From Gnetum montanum (Eukaryota > Streptophyta > Gnetopsida > Gnetales > Gnetaceae), in assembly GCA_015680685.1 (NCBI GenBank), contig MNCI01022611.1:1584645-1648644 (forward strand): a DNA stretch of 64,000 nt, written 5' to 3'. The notes under the pieces are model-generated. The model was not told the DNA's origin. It saw only the letters and a list, made by a program, of their open reading frames with translations, and did no database searches. The translations under genes and the position numbers were made by a program. Below, one piece after another: positions 10,683 to 23,503 of this stretch (position 1 is the stretch's first letter; each line of letters begins with the position of its first letter).

Positions 10683-12600
10683 TACCCCCATGACTGAATG
10701 AAAACTCGTCCTCAAGTTCCTTACAATAATATCAGGTAGGTATGGGATTATTAAGGGGAATGGAACTAATCGGATGACATGTGAACAGATCATTATTACA
10801 AGACTTGACAAAATTGGTGTTCATGACAACAAGGGTGAACACCTTATTACAATGACATCAGGCCTTTGTTGGCAACTGAGAAAGAGAGAGAGAAAGAAGT
10901 GTTGCTACCGCCAAAGCTAAGATTGCGTCTTCATTGTCCATCTGTAAATGCTTGCTCCTTGCATAGCTACCTCAGCGCTTCTCCATTCCAAGTGTTTACT
11001 CCAGATCCAATCCATTGTTTGCATGTCCACCATCTGCATACACAACTCAATCGTATATTAGCAAGGGTAATTGAATCATCATGTAATTAATACCTTGCTT
11101 TGGTGTAGGTCCATTGGCTAGGTTGTGGTATGGCTGATATGGATCTGGGAATATATTAAGGATGACTACCGAAGGTGTAGGGGCTAGGAAGAAAATCAAA
11201 AATTTTGGGGCTAGGAGAAAATCAAAAAAATTAGGCCCCATACCCCCATGACTGATTCTGGTAGCGTTAGAAAGGAGAAAGAAAAGGAATAAGAAAGATA
11301 GATAAAAAGGGACAACTATGGCATCGATGAAATAGATGTCAAAATGGAAATGAACAAAAATAAAAATAATTGTAAAATGTTAAGGGAAAGAATTTAACTA
11401 AGGTTCCAAATAGGAATGCCAGTGGGTCCTCCCCAAAGTAGGCTCATGCCCTTAATGCCCTGAAAAACCCACATTCAAAGAGTCTGTAGGCTCTGGAAAT
11501 GTCATTTGGAACAAGAGTTAAAGTCTTAACCACAAGAATTTACCAAAAAGAAAACAATGCATCAACCAAAATATATACACTAATGATACAACCAGCAATG
11601 AGGTGAATAATGGAGAGAAGGATGGAGAGAAGAGAATGGAATGGAATCCCAAGAACAAGGTGGTGTACAGTCCCTTGTGTGTTTTATGATTAATGTGACT
11701 TGGCAAATCTCATTCCAACTCTGGCCTCAAACCAACCATATCCAGTGACTTTGCATCAATAGATTCGGTTAAACCATCCACTTGGATAACAAGAATGCAC
11801 TCTCCAAGAGCCACCACCATTTCGACAAAACAAAGGAGAGAATGGGAAGTGAGAAGGGCCTTAGTTAGAGGGAACACTTTTGGTTCCATAACCAGTGCTT
11901 GTAGCCCAAGTTTATTTGTCTAAGGGGTGTGCTTTGAATTCTCACTTGGTTTTTTTTTCTTTTTTTTGTGTTTTGTGTTTTTATGCGTGAGAACCACACC
12001 ATGCAAAGACTTATTATTTTTATTGTCTCAGCTTTCAATAATTGGGTAACATTGGAACGGTAAGAAAACTCAAGAAGAAACATTAAAGCACCCAAGAGAA
12101 TGACCAACACAAAAGCATCAAGTTCCTTTGAAGTCACACCTTTTTCAATCCTTGAGTCCTTCCTTAGTTTGAGAAATACCCAGTCACTGATTCATTAAAG
12201 TTCTTATTAAAAGGGGACTGTACATTTCCAAGCTGAGAGAAACCATAGAAATTGGTGGATGGATGGATGAAGTGGTCTCATTGCCTGCCATATCAAAAGA
12301 AACATACCTTAGTATCAACATTGTGACTTAAAGGTAAAAACCAAACATTAGCAATCAATATGAAAATAGTTCATACCATCATGAAGAACACTTATTATGG
12401 GACAAACTTACATGGTGGAACACACACATACACACAAAAATTGAAAAAAGCATAACGATGATGTAAAACAAAAACGAGAAAAGTTAAAGAAATTTGTAAA
12501 ACAAAAATGTGTAAAAAAAATGTTGTAAAACAAAAACTTAAAAGAACTAAGGGCCCCATATGATTAGCATAGGTGGCCATCTCCCCCATGATTGAGTTGT
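10683..12600 (-). other. Element C 3' non-coding region with polypurine-like repeats
   Basis: Between the protease and the 3' LTR I see no RT, RNase H, integrase or accessory ORF. About 11413-11495 matches the spacer of A1 in inverted orientation. Three copies of a CAGTCATGGGGG-like motif lie on the minus strand: at 10683-10698 (the true tract), 11243-11257, and about 12578-12597 (as CAATCATGGGGGAGATG). A duplicated phrase GGGGCTAGGA occurs at 11188-11220. Confidence 0.6.
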
Positions 12601-12752
12601 AAGGGAGAGATTCGAAATAATGAGCATCTGTTTGAATTTTGTAAAAGTTCCCAACTTCTCCCAATTGATGATTTTAGATTGAGGGATGGAAGTTGGCAAC
12701 GCTTATATTCCAATGTGTCTATGCCTTCGTTGTTGGCATGGGTTTCCTCAGT

Positions 12753-15700
12753 TCATTCCATGAACATGTTTCTACTCCTTCTATTTGTCAACCACGGGGT
12801 GTCTACTACTTCTTGTGTGGTTGCTACATACAGACATCTTTGGTTCAAAGTTTCATGGGCACACTTGTTACATGGAGGTATTTCCTCCATGTCGTCACCC
12901 GATGAATCACTGTATGTGATGCATGAAACTTTCCTCTTCTCAATCTTTCTACATATGTTTAACTTAGAGATTTCAAAGGAAAGATCGTGGATCCTAAGGC
13001 ATGCGTCTACTGTGCTTAGCCATGCCCTTCCCATTATAATTGGCAAGTCCCCTTCAATGTTGTTCACTTCAATCACTAGAAAATCAGCTAGGTAAGACCA
13101 ACCACACAAAGTGGTAATGATGTCCTCCACCAATCCCAAGGGAATGGTGATGGACTAGTCTGCCAGCTCTAGTTGAATGTTGCTCTTCTTAAGTTGGGGC
13201 AGGTTCCAAGCATGATACATCTCTCGTGAAATTAAGTTGACTCCAGAACCTGAGTCAAGAAGAGTCCTATGTGGTTCATTTCTGATGATCTGTAGATATA
13301 TTAAGGGACTCCCAGGGTCAGTTAGTTTCCTAGGAAGGTGGCCCACCTTGATCCAGTCAGTTACAGTATGCATTAACATAACTGTATGCGTTACACTCTG
13401 TTGGACTAAAGGGTGCTCTAAAGTGTTAGATGGTGATGGATGAGTGTACATGGCCTCAACCACTTGTTGTTGCAAGAGTTTTTTTGGGATTTTGATTCTA
13501 AAGTAAGGTATTCTCTTTTTACAGTTGTCAGAACCAGCAGCAGGTTGGATATTTATAGCTCTCGCAGCGTGACGTTGCTACGGTTGAGGAGGAAGTTCCC
13601 CTTGCATTGTTGGAGCAAGAGGTGTTATGGGAACTACTTGTGGTAGAAGAGGTGTAGATGGATTAAAAGGATGGAATGAGTGTGAGATGTCTCCCAGAGG
13701 AGAAGGAGTACTTCTGAAGTACTCCCGAACTTGGTAGTGACGGTTGGGGGTTTCGTGACTCATAGAGTCACTTGGAGAAATCGGCTGCTACACATAATAT
13801 CCATAAGGGTTAGGCTACCAGTAAGGGTACTGTTGTGTTGGTAGTGGCATCCCCCATGACTATGGGTATTGCCACTGCTGATGCTGTCTAATGGGCTATG
13901 GTGGAGTTCCACTTGGATAATACGTTAAGGGTTGGTGGAACTGTCTTGGGTTACCGTGTGGATAAGGTAACCTTCGGGGTGTTTGCCATTGGTTAAGTCT
14001 TAGATTAAGTGCATACACCCCAGACTCCTGTTGATGTGAGATGATGGGGCAACATCCCTTAGGATGGTCATAATGGTAGATCTCACATCCACCGTCATTG
14101 TCTAAATCCGAATCCACAACCACATCGGAGTTAGTGATTTTTCCCTTAGCCTTGTTATGTGTAGGGCTTAAATCTCTCCACTTTTTCTTACCTTTTTCAC
14201 TACTTTGTTCTACCTTAGACTCCTCTACAATTTTCAAGACTATTTTAATTCTTGAGTCTAAGGAATCCCACATTTGGTCTACTTTGGCTGATACTTCAGT
14301 TGTTAATTTTTGGATCGGAAAAGTTTTCTGATTCACCAACTCTTCGATTGGTGACTCATCCTCTTCATCACAAAATTTCACTCCCTTCTTTCAAAGGGAG
14401 GGATCACGGTTGTACTCTTCCACACTTTTCCTTTTACATAGCTCACCCTCTTCTTTTGCTACTTGCTTCAACAAGCTACGTACTTCATGGGCTCTAAGTT
14501 GTGATAGTCTCCCTTGGGCATAAGTCCCAAGGGTTCTTCTAGTTTCATTCCTTAGCCCATCCATGATGTGGCAAAGTTGATTCCGCTGAGCATACCCATG
14601 GCCCAGGCAATGATGTAACAATGTGTAGTAGTGGGCCATGGTAGCATCCAAGGGTTCGTGTGTACCTTGCTTCCAGCCTTGGATCTGCTTATGCAAATTG
14701 GACACTCTGGAGTATGTTTGATACTTTTTGTTGAACAATTCTAGCATCGTACTCCACCTCCTGATGGTTTCTGGTTCTAAGGACCAGTACCAAATTTCTT
14801 CTTCTTTGGTGAGTGTCCTTGAGAACAACTTAAGTTTTTGCCACTCATTTTCTATATTCTGCAAGGCATAGGCATCGTGGAATGCCTGTAAATGATTTTG
14901 CGAATCAACATTATATCCCCCTTCAAATCGTGGGATGTTGTTCATGTCTGATCATTTGATTCAACTATCCTTTAAATGCCTTGTGGGAATCCTAACTGCC
15001 TCTGTAATGTCAAGCATACTTCGGGTTGTGAGTAGGGGCTTGTCATGATCATCTATTTTATGATTCTTGTGATGTCTACGTTGTTCCCTACTCTCCCTAC
15101 ATCCTTGCCCTTTTCCTCTCTCTCGACTTTCGCATCGAGGTCTTTCATCTTTCTTACTTTTATCCTCACCTTTATGTTCATGGTGGCTACACCCAAATGT
15201 GGAAGAAGAGGATGAGTGTGAAGAAGAGGAAGAAGAAGGGGAACCATCGTCATGACGATGTTTCTTTCCTTCTCTTCGGCTGCTATAGCCCTGATCGTTG
15301 TGACGATCAGAGTGCCCATCCTTAGCATGAGTGGTTGTTTCCTCTATGAACAGTTGGTGTTCATGAGCATCAGAACTAGTGTTATGTATCGTTGATTGTA
15401 GGTTCTAATACCCAACCTTCTCATCATCGTTAGGAGGGGGAACATCTTTTGCTAAAGAACCCATGATAAGGGGTTCTTCATCTTCTATTTCACTAAGGAC
15501 ATGCGAGGCCTTGCCCTTCGACAATGTATGTTGGCTCTCCTACCTTAAGTCTCTCATACGTTGGGCATCTGTGGGATAATAATCCCTCATGTCAAAGTCT
15601 TCCACAATGTATTTAGCATATAGCTCGGTCATGCCTAACTATGCCAAGGCACGGAAAAGCATGTGAGAGATTGATCGATCTAGGGGTAACACAATGTTAC

Positions 15701-15890
15701 CTTGCAAATCTCTCCACCGTAGCTGTTCGTCCTGATGCAAAATAAAAGTAAAATTAGGAATATACTCATCGAGATGAGTATATGTCATCTTATATTGTTT
15801 AGGACTTGGTTGATTTTGGTTATGTGTTTTATCTTGCTAACTATCTCGTGTGTGGTCCTTAGGTGGTGAGTTGCTCTTATGAGAAGAAGG
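12753..15890 (-). pseudogene. Element C gag-protease polyprotein (broken)
   Basis: Reading on the minus strand from an ATG at 15890. First comes an N-terminal region of about 300 residues rich in Ser, Arg, His and Lys (RREGKKHRHDDGSPSSSSSS near 15250). Then comes a Retrotrans_gag-type domain at 14945-14391, with blocks such as WQKLKLFS, EEIWYWSLEPETI, ELFNKKYQTYSRV and IMDGLRNETRRTLG. A linker with a Cys/His-poor knuckle-like stretch (YHYDHPKGCCPI) follows. The last part is a retropepsin-like domain at about 13400-12970, with the active-site motif LLDSGSGVNLIS and, near its C-terminus, LPIIMGRAWL. The same gag family lies at 24563-26560 in A2. Stops and frameshifts interrupt it in several places. 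It would form the capsid and process it; pol would have to come from another element. Confidence 0.85.
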
Positions 15891-16014
15891 CATTTTTATC
15901 AGTGTGCTAATTTACCATTATATAATTTTTTTTTTGATTAACCCGAAGGTTCATTAAGGCTCACAATGATGTGAGTGATATCCCTTATGTTCTATTCGGT
16001 GCACAAACACTTAG

Positions 16015-16033
16015 TCCCCGGCAATGGCGCCAA
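16015..16033 (-). promoter_or_regulatory. Element C primer-binding site
   Basis: On the minus strand TTGGCGCCATTGCCGGGGA directly follows the 5' LTR. This is the form used by many plant Ty3/gypsy elements (commonly assigned to tRNA-Asp). A2 has a mutated version at 24423. Confidence 0.85.
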
Positions 16034-16981
16034 TGATGGGTGACGAGGTACCCCTACACTCAACCATACGAAACGAGCGTAGCACGCACGATCCGGTCGA
16101 ACTCCGCAGACTAAATGCCTGAACGCCCCATGGAACACTTGGGGTTAATCATTCGTTGTCTTCCCAGACTTACTTGTTGTTGTCACGGTGTATGATTAAG
16201 TAAGTTCGAGGTATATAATTTTTTTGGTCTTTTATGGTTTTATATCTTCTATACTAAGAGCGAAGGGTTGAGAAACTAGCTAACTCTAACTAAGGACTAA
16301 GTCTAAATTAACTAGCGTCAACATCTGTTCCCACTTACCGTACACACCCTGAACTATGCAACTGTGGCTACCAAATGCTAATCGTTACTGGGATCACCAC
16401 ATGTAATGCACGTGCTCGAAGTGGTCATACCGAGCCACCTAACTAGCCTAAACATGATGAGCAGCCAATTCCTTGACTAGCCGTACACATCCATGGATGC
16501 TCGTAATCAAGTCATACTCATCCCGCGTTTAAGGAGACAAGGGTGAGAGAGACTAATCATGATGAGCAGCCGATTCCTTGATTAGCCATACACATTTGTC
16601 AATGCTCGTAATCAAGTCATACTCATGCCGCACTAATGCAGGTAATAAATAACATGTAGGAAATAACATGTAATAAATCCTATTCCATGCACTGCAAGGT
16701 TTATCCACAAAGCTCGTCTTTATTACCGTACACAACTTGCGTTCAAGTACAAAGCTGCTCGAATAAAGATCCGTTCACTTGGGGACTCCTACTATGGGGA
16801 CATGGAAAATAGTCTATCGTTGGAGTGATCAAACTGCCAAAGTTTCCCTACTTTAAGCCTAGGATGAGAAATGAGGGGAGTGTCGCCTCTTATTTATAGA
16901 TTTGGCGGTGGACCGCGATATCGCGACCGTCGCGATATCGCGTACGAGATATCGCGGTGCATGCGATATCACATCTCATCA
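16034..16981 (-). repeat. Element C 5' LTR
   Basis: 948 bp; on the minus strand it starts TGATGAGATG and ends ACCCATCA. It contains the GATATCGC array at about 16912-16972 and TATAAATA (plus-strand TATTTATA at 16891-16898). An imperfect direct duplication at about 16450-16630 is built around GATGAGCAGCC..TTCCTTGA and the phrase CTCGTAATCAAGTCATACTC. Confidence 0.85.
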
Positions 16982-16986
16982 CATGC

Positions 16987-18884
16987 TTTATCATTTGTAT
17001 ATATGATGGATCATATTCCATTCCTTATAATTAATTCTAAGAATAATATATTTCTGTAATTATAGAGACTAGGATCTTTGCATTTATAATCTTGGCACAA
17101 AAAACTCTCTAAAGATTCTTTAGATCTTGCTCCATGTTGTCTCTCTTTGATAAAAGTTTGGCTACCTAAATTGAGTGTTAACCATTAAAAATCTAGAACC
17201 AAACATTGTCAACTTTGAGATTTGTATCATGTAAGGGAGTAAACCCCTTATCACTGGATATCTCATAGGAAATTAGGATATAGTCATGAATAATAGTAAC
17301 AAAATTCATGAACATTAAAGATAGAAGTTCCTCAACATATTTCATATTCATTACTCTAATATTGTACTTATTAGATGCCTAAGTGTATCTATCAATTTTA
17401 ACTTGATAGCTGCTTGAGAAATTAGGATGGAAATAGATCATGTTAGTTTTTGTGACCTTGATCCATTTGTTAGTAACTCTAACAATATTCTTACTTCTTG
17501 ATTTAGATTTCTTTTCTGATTAAAATGGAGTTATCATGGGCGGTCCCTTTATAGACACTCTAAGATGCATTGAAAGATATCTTAGTTGTTGTATTAGCTA
17601 AAGATCATTATATGACTGATTCATATGTTTTTTCATATAGAGAATTATGGATGATGTTCTCAAAGTAGTTCTTTGTTGTAGAAATCTCTTTACAAATCCT
17701 ACAAATTTACTCTCACTTTAGTTAGATTTAATCCAATCCTATTTGCTCCATATCATTTCATGGTAGCAAATGATCTAGTCCTATCCATATCCAATGAACA
17801 AAAAAAAAATATGTCATCATAAAGTATAACCCTCATGGAAGAAATCAACTTCTTTGACTAAATGTAAATCATATAGTTATCTTCTATAAAAGAAACAATC
17901 ATAATTCCTTCATCTTTGAAGAAATTGCTATCCATTACCTTTACGAAAATATGAATATCCTCATCTCTTTCCTTAGCCTCATAATTAATCATATACAATG
18001 ATTTAGTAGGATTCATTTGCATCTTGACATTTTGAAGAATGCTACTTATTTGATCTTGCAATATTTCCAAGGTCATATGATGTATTGGGATTATCAACCT
18101 AATGGAACAAATAAATCATTGAAATATAATGGTTAGTGATGTCAATTTTGTAAATTTACTTGAACATGGATGTGATTTCTCTTATGAAATATTAATAATC
18201 TCACAAAAAATCATGGATGTGCAACCTCAAAGGCCATGATATCATCTCCTGATCTAATGAAATAAATCTAACATGTTGAATTAGCCTAGAAGATATATAA
18301 TCTTAGACTTGATCATGCAATGTCCATGATTTAAATTGAAAAGCAAGCAGAAAAGGATTATCCTCCCACATGTCGAGAATATGCTCACATAAAACCCCAA
18401 GAATAGTGAATAGGTCTAGGGGGTATAACAATAGAACATGATACCTAAAGTGAACATGCACAATTATGAATCCTTTAGGAATTATCCATGACTAGGTTGT
18501 CTTTGTATGAACTAGGAAAAGCATGCACAGATATGTAACCCATTCACTAGTATGCCTAATATCAAAATTGTGTCATACCATAAATTTTTGTTAATTGATA
18601 TGCTACACATATGATAGTACCATGATATAGAGAAACAATAATCTTCCCCTTATTGAAGCATAACTAGCTTTGTGAATTGTATTGATTAGGAACATACACA
18701 TTTGTGAAATCTCAAAAAATAAACAATGTAAATATAGCATGAATATTTATCCCATATAAGAGATGAAGGAAAACATAAAGAATAGGTCTAGAAGGTATAT
18801 CATCCAGAACATGATATCTAAAGTAAACATGCATGATCATGCAACCTCTCCCATGTGCTATATCTAGAGATATGATAATTGTTT
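16987..18884. other. AT-rich sequence, no gene supported
   Basis: No recognisable gene. A 79-codon minus-strand frame at 17858-18097 has no family I recognise and is probably chance. A phrase of about 50 bp with GAATAGGTCTAG and GAACATGATA occurs at about 18405 and again at about 18780, so an older repeat of some 375 bp leads into the array to the right. Confidence 0.4.
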
Positions 18885-20140
18885 TGATGGGTTATTCTGT
18901 ATAGATATTTCATTTCAATGGCTTGCATGACTATGCAACCTCTTCCATGTGCATTTTTTTAAACTTACATATGGTATTAGAAGGTACATTCCTATTTGAT
19001 ACTTCTAAGGATATTTCAAATGTCATATTATGCTATTTATAGAAATACAAAAATAATTTTAGTGGATTATGCTATATAGACATCCCACTTCAATTGGTTT
19101 CATGGCTGTGCAATCTCTCCAATGTGTGTTTTTTTCATTTGACATGTGTTATAGGAGGATTTAATCCTATCTAATTTCTTACATAAAAGAATGTAATAGG
19201 TTTTCTCTTTCATTATTAGTTTGAGAGTTGGATTATGGATTGCTTGACAATGCAACCTTAAATGATACTCCAAAAAACAATTGAAATGACATATTATGTT
19301 ATTTATAGAGATATGAACATAATTTTAATGGATTTTGCTATATAAATATCCCATTTGAATTGGTTTCAGGGTCATGAAACCTATCCCATGTGTGTGTTTT
19401 TTCTTCATTTGACATGTGATATCGGAGGATACATCCTTATTGAATCGCTTACACAAAAGAGTACAACAAGTTTTCTCTTTCATTATTAGTAACCGAGAGT
19501 TCCTGGATTATGGGTTTCTTGATTGTGCAACCTTAAATGATACTTCCAAAAATAATTGAAATGACATATTATGCTATTTATGAAGATATGAACATAATTT
19601 TAATCAATTTTTCTATATATATATATCTCGTTTCAATGGGTTGCATAGCTATGCAACCTCTCTCATGTGTGTCCTTTTTCATTTGACATGTGATATACAT
19701 ACCTATTTAATTGCTTGCATAAAAGAATGCAATAGGTTTTGTCTTACATTATTAGTAACTGAGAGTTCCTAGATTATGGGTTTCTTGATTGGGAAACCAT
19801 AAAAGATACTCCAAAAAATAAATGAAATGACATATTATGCTATTTATCCCATTTTAATGGGTTGCATGATCGTGAAACCCTCTCCAATATGTGCTTTTTT
19901 CATTTAACATGTGGTATCAAAGGGTACATACCATTTTTATTGATAACAAAAGAGAACACAACTAGTTTTGTTGCTAATTATTCATAATAGTGAGTCCCTA
20001 GTATTTGGGATGCTTGATGGAACAATTTTAAATGATATGTCTAAAAACAGTTAATATAACATATTATAGGATCTATCACCTAGATAAAAGATTAATAACC
20101 CATTTCAATGGGTTGCATAAATGTGAAACCTCTCCCTTTT
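18885..20140. repeat. Degenerate tandem repeat, about 180-280 bp unit
   Basis: At least six copies. The core CCCATTTCAATGGGTTGCAT, followed by CAACCTCTCCCATGTGTG, recurs near 18905, 19085, 19347, 19628, 19847 and 20099. Between cores, phrases such as GACATATTATGCTATTTATAG and GAGAGTTCCTGGATTATGGG also recur in the same order. Unequal spacing shows internal deletions. Coding capacity is nil. Confidence 0.8.
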
Positions 20141-21162
20141 GTGTTTCTTGGCATAAATAATAAATAGAATAATATGTACCCATTTCAACACATACTTGAA
20201 CTAGACACCTATATGCAATTTATATGCTCTATTCTACTTTGTACAGATACATTTGGATATTAATATAAAATATATCATGAAATGTTGATTTTTAGAAAAG
20301 CTCTCATATTTATCTTTCGTATAATACTCAATTATTTGTTTTGAATAATTCAATTAAAAATAAATTAGAGAAGAATGAAGGATACCAAGAAATAATATCA
20401 TTGAGAGATAAAATATTAACATACAATATCAACCAACAAGAAGAGTTGTAATTTGATAGAATGAGAGGACTAATATGCCATACCAAGATCAATAAGCCAT
20501 CAATACAGGAATATATAGTATACATCAAATATAACAAAGTTGTAGATACATTATGCATTATGGACTATTTAAAAGTCTATAATGTGTTATTCCACATATC
20601 ATTTGAGACTAAATCTTGATATAGATGAAAAATCTCCTCAACTAGTACATCTTGATCATGCATCATGTTTGTTATGCTACAAAAATTAAGTGAGACATAG
20701 CCTCAGTAATTATAAGTCCACCTTACTTAACTATTACTAGTTCATACTAGTACTAATGACTATAATGTATAAACTACTATTATCTGTATATTTCCTCCTA
20801 GGATCTATAACTAAGACTCTGCAATAGAGTAGCTAAAATAATTACATGTGTAATTAATATAAAACTACATTTACATTGAGGTGCAGCTATAGGATATATC
20901 CTAATTTCTAACAAAATATAATACAAAGATGTGAATTGAATAAATAGTGTTCACACTCAGGTTTTCATGTAACACGTAACACAGAGATGTATTTATTATA
21001 GTCAAAGAGAATTTTGGATGAAAAATGACAAATTAAATAAACAAATAACGGAAAAAATCATCTCATGTTATGCTTTCAAACTTACAAAGCCTACATTAAG
21101 TTATGTTAGCTTGTTATTTTTCAAATTAATGAGGATTTTTATTGTTGTTACTCATAACTAGT
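20141..21162. other. AT-rich sequence, nothing recognised
   Basis: No gene, repeat end or RNA gene seen; the 76-codon minus-strand frame at 20328-20558 is hydrophobic and probably chance. Confidence 0.4.
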
Positions 21163-22251
21163 AAGGGTTGTTCTATCCTGGTGTAGGGACACCTCTTCCA
21201 ATTCCCTTGTTCTATCCTACATACAATGTCTTTTGCGTTGATTTTGTTGAGGATGATTCTTGAATGTTTTGGTATGTTTTAGAGTGTTTTTAGCTCATTT
21301 TTATGAGTTTAGGAGGTTATAGGATCAATGGAAACTTTTTTAGAAGCATCTAGAGGCTCTTGGCATTAAAAAAAAGTAGTTTTATTTTTGGCATCTATAG
21401 GATAGATGTCTCCCTAGAGATGTCTTTCCAAAGACATCTTTCTTGAAGTGTAGATGTCCCAAGTCTAGAGTAGATGTCTACCAAAAATAATAGACATCTC
21501 TTTTGAAAGTATGGCTTTCATAATAGACATCCTAGAAAAGTGAAAGATGACCCATACACATGGGGAAACTTTTGAAAACACCTATTCCAATTTGAGAAAT
21601 AACCAAAGCAAGATGGAAACAGCTAGAAAGAAGGTGAGAAGACTTGGAAAATAGTTGGAGAACCTCAAGTTGATTTGAGAAAATTTTTCTAGGGTTCTTA
21701 TCTTCGAGTTGCTTATAAATATAGATGTAATTCACCATTTCAAGGGCCAAAGTGCTAAGTTTCATAGTGCCAAGTGTTGAAGTGCCAAGTGTCATAGTAC
21801 CAAGTGCCATAGTTCCAAGTGTCAAAGTGATAAGGGCCAAAGTGCCAACACTAAAGGCCAAAAATCCCAAAAATAGTAAGAGATAGAGCTCTTGAGGGAA
21901 GAAAGCTTGTGCAAGGGAGGAGAGCTTGTACAAGGAAGTTGAGTGAAAAGCAAGAAAGAGCACTTGAGAGAGGTTAGGAGAATCTCTTATGAGTGTCTTG
22001 TCTTAAGCTTGGGCTCCATTGTGAGCAATTAAGGATTCAGAGGGGATAGGTACGGCCTCTAAGATCCTTGGAAGAATTGTGAATTGAGATTGGCTCCTCA
22101 TCTTTGATGTATTTTCTATGTAATTTTATAATCTTCTTAATAAAAGGAAATTTTTCTCTCTTTTATTATGTTGATCCTATTTTCTAAGCTAGATCTGCTT
22201 GGAAGTTGTGGATTGGGTCCTATTGGGATCTATCAAGGTGTAACAACCCTT
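21163..22251 (+). repeat. Solo-LTR-like unit F
   Basis: The ends are inverted: AAGGGTTGTT at 21163-21172 and AACAACCCTT at 22242-22251. Inside, in order: an array of AGATGTCT/AGACATCT palindromes (21404-21532), TATAAATA at 21714-21721, a short tandem repeat of AAGTGCCAAGTGTCATAGT type (about 21741-21860), and AATAAA at 22139-22144. This order (array, TATA, poly(A) signal) is that of an LTR. No internal region is attached, and exact LTR ends (perhaps 21169 and 22245) are uncertain. The minus-strand ORF across 21532-21963 is a product of the short repeat. Confidence 0.55.
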
Positions 22252-23452
22252 CACCATATTCTTTCCTTTTTCAAATCCTTGAAACACTTAATTAAGGATG
22301 TAGGGCTACATGAAATCACTTGTAATTATATTTTCATTGGAGCATAAAAATCATTTCATACAAAATCCATTATATAGTTCATTTTATTATTTAATTGGAA
22401 TAGAGACACCAAAATTGATAAGATTGATGGTGCCTAAATTCATAGACATATTTTGAAAATCAATGGCATCACAAAATTTCTTAACTCTTTAAGGTAGAAA
22501 CAAATGCTAATTTACATACTATGCCATATGTACCCATTTAGTAAACTATGTAGACATAGCAATATTAAGAAAAAAAAATAAAAAAAAGCACAAAAATTTC
22601 CCTCATAGGAAGCTTAACTAAGCTATAGACTCTAGACACACAATTATCAAAAAAATTCATTATGACTATGGAAACAAGAAAAAACAATATGTAACATTGT
22701 GACCATGACACCAAGAATAAGATAGTCAAAACTATGGCAAGATATTGCATTAACTAAAATTTTACCAAGATTGAGGGTAGCTACAAGTGTTAAAGACTAA
22801 CATCTATTTAAAACTAATAGTATCTATTAAATTTATATACTCTATGGATCTATTGGATAGTAGACCTAACTATATATGTTATGAGTTTTGAAAACAACAA
22901 TAAGAAAATTACTAATTATTCTTCAATATTGGATTTTGAAAAACCTATAGAATTCATCTACAAAGCTATTTGTATTGCATAGTTAGCATAGTCTTTCTTC
23001 ATGAAGAATTTTGAGCCATTTACCTATTCCAACTTTGGGACACAATGTTATCATAACAAGTGCAAGAAAAATAGCCAGACGAAAGAAAAACTAATGTCTT
23101 TTTACTTAGTTACCCCTATATCTCAAATTGAAATCATACTCAAAATAGTCATCTCTAATCCATTACAATAGAAAATAGCCCTATACTAGCACTTAAAATA
23201 GTTAAATATCAAATCAAACTACTAGTCCCATTCAAAACTAATCCATTATATAACCATGGAAAATAATTGAATTGGATACAAATAAAATAGTAATAAGATT
23301 TTCCATTCAAGCATACACATATGTTCAACCATACTAAAATGCATAAAATTGGACCAAAAAATTAAAGTAAATTCAAGCTAGTGTTCAAAGGGGCAAAGCA
23401 GTGACTAATTTTTGGAGAAAACATATTTACTCACCAAAAAATTAATGGATCA
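22252..23452. other. AT-rich sequence, nothing recognised
   Basis: No gene or repeat boundary that I can support; stops are frequent on both strands. Confidence 0.4.
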
Positions 23453-23503
23453 TGTAACATCCCCATTCCCAAATGGTGTTGCATAATGAAGATGGTGTCT
23501 CTT

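Larger units (their letters stand above)
9807..16981 (-). mobile_element. Element C: complete family A-related LTR element, gag-protease only
   Basis: A complete minus-strand LTR element of 7175 bp as assembled. The 5-bp target duplication CATGC is present at 9802-9806 and 16982-16986. The LTRs begin and end TGATGAG/ATCA. A tRNA-type primer-binding site lies at 16015-16033 and a polypurine tract at 10683-10698. The interior codes for gag and protease; RT, RNase H and integrase are absent between 12753 and the 3' LTR, where the conserved spacer (shared with A1 and A2) follows. It is therefore non-autonomous, close to elements described as TR-GAG, with protease added. Stops and frameshifts show it is no longer functional. 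Confidence 0.88.

Noticed and set aside
17858-18097. 79-codon minus-strand ORF
   Set aside because: No recognisable domain, no context, length within chance for this composition.
21532-21963. 143-codon minus-strand ORF with LGT repeats
   Set aside because: It is the minisatellite of unit F read in one frame; there is no domain, and it crosses the TATA box.
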